8,728 bases of DNA from an uncultured Parvibacter sp. Its GTDB lineage: Bacteria; Actinomycetota; Coriobacteriia; Coriobacteriales; Eggerthellaceae. The DNA is taken from positions 1-8,728 of the forward strand of contig CAJUNI010000084.1 of assembly GCA_910587945.1 (NCBI GenBank). The letters are read 5' to 3'. Made by a program: the position numbers and the translations under genes. Below, one piece after another: positions 1 to 5,354 of the stretch (its first letter is position 1; every line of letters starts with the position of its first letter). The notes beneath the pieces were generated by a model. That model ran no database searches. It worked only from the letters and a program-made list of their open reading frames with translations, and was not told the origin of the DNA.

Positions 1-29
1 GGGTATGACCTTGTGTTTTATCCCTAAAA

Positions 30-112
30 GGAGCACACTTTTTGAGCCTTAACCCTCACCTGCCCTAAGAGGGCTAGTTTGAGTCGGGGACCGGAGCGCT
101 TTTTGACTCATT
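30..112. repeat. Two copies of a short GGAGC-CTTTTTGA motif, 63 bases apart
   Basis: On the plus strand, copy 1 (30-50) and copy 2 (93-112) share GGAGC, then a one- or three-base variable part, then CTTTTTGA. On the minus strand this reads TCAAAAAG, a few bases, GCTCC. The starts are 63 bases apart, which is six turns of B-DNA, so both copies would face the same side of the helix. The region is non-coding and lies downstream of the glucosaminidase gene. The motifs could be regulator binding sites for a gene beyond the left edge. Seeing two copies is direct; the regulatory role is inference. Confidence 0.4.
62..74. other. Small perfect hairpin downstream of the glucosaminidase gene
   Basis: GCCCT (62-66) and AGGGC (70-74) form a perfect 5-bp stem with a 3-base loop. 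A second inverted repeat, TGAGTC (80-85) and GACTCA (105-110), encloses the second motif copy. Neither is followed by a clear run of T on the strand of the gene ending at 132, so this is not a convincing intrinsic terminator, although RNA from that gene could fold here. Confidence 0.3.
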
Positions 113-131
113 TTCATAGCTAGTGTCCAGT

Positions 132-860
132 CTAAGCTTCGTCGTAAGCCGTCATTTCTTTCAAAAACTCCTGCACGGTCATCCTGTCAAAACGTCGAAG
201 ATTGTACTCATCCATAATCGCTTTTAACTTATCAGCATAGGCGGAGTCAGTGGCCCAACCAGCTTCTTGAAGTCCTTCCACCATGGCATCGGAGTCATGG
301 TCAGCTATCGCCGCTTTAATTTTCTCGTTTCCTGCATAGTGAGAAGCTTGCAAGAAAACGCGAGAACGAAACTCGATACACTCCACATCGGAGTTGAATA
401 CCGTGAACCCGTCGATGATCTCAACAAGCTCACCTTCTACTTCCTCATTGGTATGCCAGGAGGAATTTCCCGCTACCTCAGGTTCCCCCTCAAAGGAAGA
501 AGCCCACTTCATACCAAATAAGTTGTGATCATCCCGAGCCAGCTGGCTTAAGCCGCCATCACTTTGAGACTCCAACATAATTTGCGCCAATGTTGCCCCC
601 GCCGGATGGCCATAGCGCTCTTGACAGAGCAACGCCTGAGCCACCATCTCTCGTGTGATATAGGACGGAAGACCGGGTACCGGCGTCTTGTCTTCCTCAA
701 CTAAGGTCTGGCGCGCGAAGCAGGACGCTAGCATTGATACCAAGATCAAACTTACGAGAAGAACAGCTATAAGCACCCAAGGGCTTTTAACAACTGCCAC
801 CCAATCCAAGGAAAACGATGGGGCTGCATAAGAAGAAGGTCGGCGTCGAGGAGTAGTCAT
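132..860 (-). CDS. Membrane-anchored glucosaminidase-domain peptidoglycan hydrolase
   Basis: A 242-residue protein with an N-terminal anchor and one glucosaminidase domain (the FlgJ/Bax/LytB type of N-acetylglucosaminidase, PF01832), expected to cut peptidoglycan glycan strands outside the cell. The N-terminus is basic (RRR at 5-7), followed by one hydrophobic segment at about 28-46. Family signatures are ESQSD at 97-101, where E97 aligns with the catalytic Glu of the usual ESGWG motif; NLFGMK at 113-118; the F-rich strand GFTVF at 151-155; and GWATDSAYADKL at 201-212. No SH3, LysM or other wall-binding domain is present. A lipobox-like LASC (44-47) ends the hydrophobic segment, so a lipoprotein is possible, though the Cys is far from the start. 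The ATG at 858-860 is supported by a strong ribosome binding site (AAGGGAGGG, 868-876, 7-base spacer). The gene stands alone, divergent from the DUF488 gene. The fold is clear; exact bond specificity and physiological role are not. Confidence 0.85.
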   Translation of the reverse strand: MTTPRRRPSSYAAPSFSLDWVAVVKSPWVLIAVLLVSLILVSMLASCFARQTLVEEDKTPVPGLPSYITREMVAQALLCQERYGHPAGATLAQIMLESQSDGGLSQLARDDHNLFGMKWASSFEGEPEVAGNSSWHTNEEVEGELVEIIDGFTVFNSDVECIEFRSRVFLQASHYAGNEKIKAAIADHDSDAMVEGLQEAGWATDSAYADKLKAIMDEYNLRRFDRMTVQEFLKEMTAYDEA

Positions 861-867
861 CGTAGCG

Positions 868-876
868 CCCTCCCTT
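868..876 (-). promoter_or_regulatory. Ribosome binding site of the glucosaminidase gene
   Basis: AAGGGAGGG on the minus strand, 7 bases before the ATG at 858-860. It is purine-rich and well spaced, and it fixes the start at this ATG rather than at the in-frame TTG (residue 18) or GTG (residue 21), which have no comparable site. Confidence 0.65.
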
Positions 877-932
877 CTTTAGGTCCCAGCGTTACCACCG
901 CTTCACCACTTTCCAACAGTTGCCACAAAACA

Positions 933-947
933 CCAATGAGTTATTGG
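933..947. promoter_or_regulatory. Inverted repeat between two divergent genes (possible operator)
   Basis: CCAAT (933-937) and ATTGG (943-947) form a perfect 5-bp inverted repeat with a 5-base centre, inside the 137-base space between the divergent glucosaminidase and DUF488 genes. It overlaps a weak plus-strand promoter candidate: TTGCCA (920-925) as -35 and TATTGG (942-947) as -10, with a 16-base spacer. The -10 matches the consensus poorly. An operator or promoter role is inference from position only. Confidence 0.22.
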
Positions 948-983
948 ATCGATGGTAAACCAAACTTATTCCACGCAGCGTCC

Positions 984-990
984 AAGGAGG
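984..990 (+). promoter_or_regulatory. Ribosome binding site of the DUF488 gene
   Basis: AAGGAGG lies 7 bases before the ATG at 998-1000, a near-ideal Shine-Dalgarno sequence that settles the start of this small gene. Confidence 0.75.
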
Positions 991-997
991 CAACCTT

Positions 998-1366
998 ATG
1001 GAAATAACCATCAAACGAGTCTACGAACCAGCCTCTCCCGAAGATGGGGTTCGCATTCTTGTGGATCGCCTATGGCCACGAGGTGTGAGCAAAGCCCGCG
1101 CAGACTTAGACGAATGGGACAAAGCAGTAGCCCCTTCTACGGAACTACGGAAGTCCTACGATCATGTAGTCAGTCGGTTTCCGGAATTTGTGAGCGCCTA
1201 CCGGACAGAGCTCGATGCCAATCCCGCGGCCAAGGAATTAGTGACCACATTGCAAGCCGAGAAACCAGCAAAGGTAACGTTGCTCTACGGAGCTCGAGAT
1301 GAAACCCATAACGAAGCAGTAGTGCTTAAGCAATGGCTCAAAGAACAACTGGGAATGGCTTCTTAA
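998..1366 (+). CDS. DUF488 family protein, YeaO type
   Basis: A 122-residue soluble protein, full length for the small YeaO branch of DUF488 (PF04343). The family pattern is present throughout: IKRVYEPASPEDG at 5-17, LVDRLWPRG at 21-29, APSTELRK at 45-52, a central FPEFVSAYRTEL at 61-72, and LLYGARDETHNEAVVL at 95-110 near the end. There is no signal peptide or membrane segment. The molecular function of this family is not established; the conserved Asp/Arg/Trp-Pro-Arg-Gly and Tyr-Gly-Ala-(Arg/Lys)-Asp-x-x-His-Asn residues suggest a ligand or catalytic site, but I assign no reaction. It is the only plus-strand gene in the window, convergent with coaBC (54 bases between stops) and divergent from the glucosaminidase gene, so it must have its own promoter in 861-997. 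I see no clear intrinsic terminator between it and coaBC. The start is supported by AAGGAGG. Confidence 0.9.
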   Translation: MEITIKRVYEPASPEDGVRILVDRLWPRGVSKARADLDEWDKAVAPSTELRKSYDHVVSRFPEFVSAYRTELDANPAAKELVTTLQAEKPAKVTLLYGARDETHNEAVVLKQWLKEQLGMAS

Positions 1367-1420
1367 ACGCTCACCTCAGACGCCTCTCGTAGCGCCCATT
1401 GCTCGGCACATCCCGCTACT

Positions 1421-2653
1421 CTAACCCCGCAGCTCAAGAATGGCATCAAAAATAACATCGGCCAATTGTCGTTTCGGCATAGAAGGGAGCGATTGCTCAC
1501 CTTGTGCACTAATAAGGGTGACTTCATTAGTGTCTTGTCCGAAGCCTTTCTGGGGTCCGACTTCATTAGCGACGATAAGATCCGCCCCTTTTGCGGCAAG
1601 CTTTTCACGGCCGTAATCCACTACCGAATCAGTTTCGGCTGCAAACCCGACCACCGTTTGATCGGACCCTGCTGCTTGAGCCACCGTCTTTAAGATGTCA
1701 GGGTTTTCAACCAACTGCAACCGAGAAAGCGCCTCATCATCCTGGCCTTTCTTGAGCTTATGATCCGCTACTTGAGCCGGGCGATAATCAGCCACCGCCG
1801 CCGTACAAATAACGATAGCGGCATCCTGGGCTGCTTCCATGGTTGCTTCAAGCATCTCTTGAGCCGTGGTTACCATAACCCGCTCTACACCCTCAGGGCA
1901 CGAGAGCGACACCGGGCCCGAGACCAGCGTTACCGCAGCTCCTCGATCGCGGGCTGCTTCCGCCAAGCTATACCCCATTTTCCCACTGGAATAATTGGAG
2001 AGGTAGCGCACTTCGTCAATGGGCTCACGGGTTGGTCCCGCTGTGATCACCACCTTTGCGTCCGCAAGATCTTGGACCGCCTCGGCGTGCGCCAATTCTC
2101 CCGCCAATGACTCTTGCACCAGCGCCATGACGCGCTGCGCGAGCTCTGCAGGCTCCGGTAAGCGCCCTGGGCCCACATCTCCACAGGCCAGGTATCCCGA
2201 ATCTGGTTCAATAATATATAGTCCACGCTCTTTAAGAAGCGCCAGGTTCGCCTGAGTAGCTGCGTTCTCATACATGTGCACGTTCATAGCTGGCGCTACC
2301 ATCAAAGGTGCCATGCAGGCAAGAGCCGTTGAAGTTAATAAGTCATCCGCTATGCCGTGGGCAAGCTTTGCCATGACGTTAGCCGTACACGGCGCTATCA
2401 CAAACCCATCACACCATTCAGCCAACGCAATGTGAGGAATCGGGTCGACTGCACTCCGAAAAAGCCCGGTCCCTACTGGTGCTCCAGTCAAGGCTTCAAA
2501 GGTCGCAGGACCTACAAACTCCGTGGCACTTTCAGTCATCACTACGCGCACTTCAGCGCTGGCCTTCTGCAAAAATCGAAGGAGCTCTACGCTTTTGTAG
2601 GCTGCAATACAGCCAGTTACTCCTAACAACAGGCGAGGTTTGCGATCTTCCAT
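1421..2653 (-). CDS. coaBC: Bifunctional phosphopantothenoylcysteine decarboxylase / phosphopantothenate-cysteine ligase
   Basis: A 410-residue cytoplasmic enzyme (Dfp) carrying out two successive steps of coenzyme A synthesis. CoaB joins cysteine to 4'-phosphopantothenate using CTP, and CoaC, an FMN enzyme, decarboxylates the product to 4'-phosphopantetheine. The CoaC half (about 7-180) has the flavoprotein start GVTGCIAAYK (11-20), the catalytic His in PHIALAEW (H74), the PAMN motif (121-124) and the substrate-lid Cys in LACGDVGPGR (C158). The CoaB half (about 198-408) has ITAGPTREPIDEVRYLSN (203-220), SSGKMG (222-227), TAAVADYRP (284-292), the lysine-rich KLKK (299-302) and GFAAET (336-341). 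All key residues are present and length is normal for the fused bacterial form. It is the last gene of the ileS block, 46 bases after hemH, with a GAGAGG ribosome binding site (664-669 of the 2600s, i.e. 2664-2669) 10 bases before the ATG. Confidence 0.97.
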   Translation of the reverse strand: MEDRKPRLLLGVTGCIAAYKSVELLRFLQKASAEVRVVMTESATEFVGPATFEALTGAPVGTGLFRSAVDPIPHIALAEWCDGFVIAPCTANVMAKLAHGIADDLLTSTALACMAPLMVAPAMNVHMYENAATQANLALLKERGLYIIEPDSGYLACGDVGPGRLPEPAELAQRVMALVQESLAGELAHAEAVQDLADAKVVITAGPTREPIDEVRYLSNYSSGKMGYSLAEAARDRGAAVTLVSGPVSLSCPEGVERVMVTTAQEMLEATMEAAQDAAIVICTAAVADYRPAQVADHKLKKGQDDEALSRLQLVENPDILKTVAQAAGSDQTVVGFAAETDSVVDYGREKLAAKGADLIVANEVGPQKGFGQDTNEVTLISAQGEQSLPSMPKRQLADVIFDAILELRG

Positions 2654-2699
2654 TATTCACTGGCCTCTCTTACGGGCTCGACCCTCATGGTTCTTACAA

Positions 2700-3749
2700 T
2701 CAAACTAAGCTCTGAATATAGGGCTCCAGCACCGATTCCAATACGCGCAAATGAGCCTTACTCGCGTTCAGGCAGGGTACATAGATGAGTTCTGCCGGGT
2801 GCGGGTCCTGTACTCCCGCCTCTTGATCAGCTCGAGCGCAGGCTTCCTGATAGGCAGGAATTATCTCATAGGGCAGATCATAGAGCGTTTCCAAACAGTC
2901 AATAGAGAAATTGGGGCAAACGATATAAGCCCGTTGACGCATACCGGTATCCGCCCAGGTTGACAGTGTGTTTTTGGTAAAAGGGCTCAACAATTGTCGT
3001 CCCTTATCAAAACGACACTGATAGCCCAACGTCCATTGGGTGCGTTCAAGCTCCAATTCCCCTGCAACCGCCAAGGCCGTAGCCCCTACTTGGAGCTCAT
3101 AGGTATCCCCTGCTTCGATATCTTTTAAGGGAATGGAGTGGAAAGAGAACAGCAAACGATCCCCCGCCGCCGCGTCAAACCCTTGGCGTGCAATGGAGGC
3201 AGCAATAACGCGAATATATTCCGGATTAGTGCCATAGTTAGGAACAAGAGTTGCAGAACCCTTCCAGTGACTCCGGCGCAAGGCGCGCTTCAGATCGTCC
3301 TCCACAACTCCAGTAGTGGAGTAGGCACTCTGCGGATATAGTGGCAAAACCACCAATGAACTGCATCCAGCCTTCTTGAGCGCCTTGACCCCCCGATAGA
3401 CATCAGGTTGACTAAAACTCATAGCAGAGCGAACGACAACATCGAGCCCTTGTTCTTGATAGGAATTCTCGAGCCCTCGTGCCAACTTTTCTTGAGTTGC
3501 TTCCAGCGGCGACCCCTCAGCGGTCCAAATCTGCTGATACTTCTTCGCCGATGCTACCTTTCGCTTGGGCAGAATACAAAAATGAAGAATCGGCCACCAG
3601 AGCAACCGATTCATAGGAGCAATGCGTCGATTACTTAAGAAACGACTCAAATAGCCCTTCACTGCTTTAGGCGTCGGCTCTGCAGGAGTCCCCGTGTTTA
3701 CTAACAAAACGCCTACTCTGCCCTCAACGGGTTTCACCTTAGAACTCAC
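2700..3749 (-). CDS. hemH: Ferrochelatase (heme or coproheme synthesis)
   Basis: Inserts ferrous iron into a porphyrin, the last or near-last step of heme synthesis. From the GTG at 3747-3749 it is 349 residues, normal for bacteria. Motifs in this numbering: VLLVNTGTP (14-22), GSPL (79-82), LYPQSAYSTTG (137-147), the catalytic His in FSFHSIP (H204), GDTY (214-217), GYQCRF (242-247, where QSRF is usual) and CPNFSIDCLETLYDL (278-292) with conserved Glu287. The C-terminus has PCLNAS; I see no four-Cys iron-sulfur pattern. The motifs look closer to protoporphyrin-type proteobacterial enzymes than to Gram-positive coproporphyrin ones, but the substrate cannot be settled by eye. The start is uncertain: the frame opens at a TTG (3804-3806) with no good ribosome binding site, the GTG at 3749 overlaps the preceding gene by 11 bases, and a GTG at 3735-3737 begins one base after that gene's stop. 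No other heme gene is in the window. Confidence 0.93.
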   Translation of the reverse strand: MSSKVKPVEGRVGVLLVNTGTPAEPTPKAVKGYLSRFLSNRRIAPMNRLLWWPILHFCILPKRKVASAKKYQQIWTAEGSPLEATQEKLARGLENSYQEQGLDVVVRSAMSFSQPDVYRGVKALKKAGCSSLVVLPLYPQSAYSTTGVVEDDLKRALRRSHWKGSATLVPNYGTNPEYIRVIAASIARQGFDAAAGDRLLFSFHSIPLKDIEAGDTYELQVGATALAVAGELELERTQWTLGYQCRFDKGRQLLSPFTKNTLSTWADTGMRQRAYIVCPNFSIDCLETLYDLPYEIIPAYQEACARADQEAGVQDPHPAELIYVPCLNASKAHLRVLESVLEPYIQSLV

Positions 3750-4800
3750 GAGGATTCGCCTGCCCCTCAATTCGCGGCCACGGAACTTGTTCCAACAACT
3801 CAGCAATTTCCAATCCCGCCTGAGTTTTACCCCGACTTCGAGGAGCCAGGTCTTCCAAAACGCGAGCCAAATCCAAGGCAGGATTCTCGCGAAAATAAAG
3901 CGCCTCCTCTGTTATTGGATGCTCAAAGCCCAGAGCGTAGGAATGAAGAAACTGCCGTTCTAATCCCAGATTAGCACGAGGATTCTTCGGGCTATGGGCG
4001 GTATACACACAATCACCCACTAAAGGATGGCGAATATACTGCATATGCACACGAATTTGATGAGTGCGCCCCGTAAAGAGTTTGCATTCCACGAGCGTGT
4101 AGCCATCATCACCAGGACCCGGCTCAAAACGCTCAAGAACCCGGAAGGTAGTGAGAGCATCTCGAGCTGACGGAACATCTCGTACTGCCATCTGAGTGCG
4201 TTCATTGAGACTCCGGGCAATGGGCGCGTCAATCATGCCTGAATCCACCGCGATGATGCCATGAACCAAGGCAAGATAATGGCGATCTACGGCACGGACA
4301 CTAATAGCATCCATGAGCCCTTGACCCGCTTCATCGGTTTTTGCTGCCAGCATCAACCCTGAGGTATCTTGATCGAGTCGATGGACAATGCCAAGACGAT
4401 CATCCTCCCCTTGCACATTGCATAGATGATCAGCTCCGCAATGATATAAGAGAGCATTTACTAATGTACCGTTGGCATGATCCGGAGACGGGTGGCACAC
4501 AAGCCCCACCTGCTTAGACAACACGATGAGATCTTCATCTTCATAGCGAATATCTAGGTCGATGGGTTCTGGTTGACATGGTCCAATTTCGTTTACTTCA
4601 TCGGGCTCATAGACAATGGCATTACCTGACGCTACCAGGCATTTTTTTACTGCCGGTTGGCCTGCCACAAGTACTCGACCCTCATCACAGGCACGAGCGG
4701 CAGCGCTTCGAGAGCCATAAAACCCCCGCTGAGCTAACAGCGTATCAAGACGAATTCCTTCATCCTCAGGTTGCGCGATATAACAGAGAGCTCGAGCCAT
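3739..4800 (-). CDS. rluD: RluA/RluD-family 23S rRNA pseudouridine synthase
   Basis: A 353-residue RNA-modifying enzyme converting uridine to pseudouridine, probably in 23S rRNA. An S4-like RNA-binding domain occupies about 15-70 (RLDTLLAQRG at 17-26, GRVLVAGQPAVKK at 41-53). The catalytic domain follows, with YEDEDLIVLSKQVGLVCHPS (86-105), the signature GIVHRLDQDTSGL (137-149) in which D143 is the catalytic Asp, LFTGRTHQIRVHM (241-253), HPLVGD (258-263) and RQFLHSYALGF (282-292). About 38 residues after 315 extend past the usual family end. Being next to lspA and carrying an S4 domain fits the RluD/YlyB branch, but which uridines it modifies is inference, so the symbol is provisional. The ATG lies two bases after the lspA stop and has only a weak purine stretch before it, which suggests translational coupling. 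The end overlaps the probable hemH start. Confidence 0.92.
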   Translation of the reverse strand: MARALCYIAQPEDEGIRLDTLLAQRGFYGSRSAAARACDEGRVLVAGQPAVKKCLVASGNAIVYEPDEVNEIGPCQPEPIDLDIRYEDEDLIVLSKQVGLVCHPSPDHANGTLVNALLYHCGADHLCNVQGEDDRLGIVHRLDQDTSGLMLAAKTDEAGQGLMDAISVRAVDRHYLALVHGIIAVDSGMIDAPIARSLNERTQMAVRDVPSARDALTTFRVLERFEPGPGDDGYTLVECKLFTGRTHQIRVHMQYIRHPLVGDCVYTAHSPKNPRANLGLERQFLHSYALGFEHPITEEALYFRENPALDLARVLEDLAPRSRGKTQAGLEIAELLEQVPWPRIEGQANPREF

Positions 4801-4802
4801 AG

Positions 4803-5354
4803 CTATTCTGCGTCTTTCTTGTCAGAGTCTGACGGTAACGTCTCTGCCGCCTCTTCTGCCGGAAGCTCCGTTTCGTGGTGACCAGCAACCACGAACGCTA
4901 CAAGGAAAATAACCATACCGCAGGTAACGCCAATATCAGCAATGTTAAAGACGGGGAATTCGATAAACACTGGCTTGATAAAGTCCACGACATAGTCGAG
5001 GGAAAAGCGATCGATGGCATTACCGACACCACCCGCACAAACAAGCGCTGCGCCGATCACTTCGCCCAGAGATGCCCGGCGTTGATACCCAATCACGTAT
5101 ATCACAAGGGCCGCGCAAACAACCAATGCGAATACACCCAAAAGCTGGGTGGCGCCACTCATCATTCCCCAAGCGGCGCCGGTATTATGCACTAATCGCA
5201 ATTCAAAAATGCCAGCAAAGGGCCCTGCTACCAAGGCGCCCGGAGACACTGAGGCAAATTGAGCCTTGCTCCACTGATCCAAGGCAACCCAGAATCCCAC
5301 AATGATGGCCAGTATCAGGCCATTACGAAGACGTAAGGAATGCCCAGTATTCAT
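4803..5354 (-). CDS. lspA: Lipoprotein signal peptidase (signal peptidase II)
   Basis: A 183-residue integral membrane aspartyl protease that removes the signal peptide of prolipoproteins after the lipobox Cys has received its diacylglyceryl group. Four membrane segments are visible at about 10-27, 68-90, 97-113 and 139-158. Conserved blocks are ALDQWSK (24-30), LRLVHNTGAAWG (52-63), AGGVGNAIDRF (107-117) with catalytic Asp115, YVVDFI (121-126) and FPVFNIADIGVTCG (133-146) with catalytic Asp140. A charged, acid-rich tail of about 24 residues follows the last segment. The ATG follows the ileS stop with no gap (TAAATG) and has no good ribosome binding site, so translation probably depends on ribosomes finishing ileS. 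Its own natural substrate may be encoded nearby: the glucosaminidase at the left edge has a lipobox-like motif. Confidence 0.97.
   Translation of the reverse strand: MNTGHSLRLRNGLILAIIVGFWVALDQWSKAQFASVSPGALVAGPFAGIFELRLVHNTGAAWGMMSGATQLLGVFALVVCAALVIYVIGYQRRASLGEVIGAALVCAGGVGNAIDRFSLDYVVDFIKPVFIEFPVFNIADIGVTCGMVIFLVAFVVAGHHETELPAEEAAETLPSDSDKKDAE

Noticed and set aside
60..110. Possible tRNA fragment (GTTTGAGTC resembles a T-arm)
   Set aside because: The flanking bases do not pair as a 5-bp T-stem, and no acceptor or anticodon arms could be placed.
952..1302. Alternative plus-strand frame overlapping the DUF488 gene
   Set aside because: The other frame encodes a full conserved DUF488 protein with an AAGGAGG site. 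This one has Arg/Ser-rich, shadow-like composition.
1367..1420. Bidirectional terminator between the convergent DUF488 and coaBC genes
   Set aside because: I looked for a GC-rich stem followed by a T run on either strand and found only short, weak pairings with no T tract.
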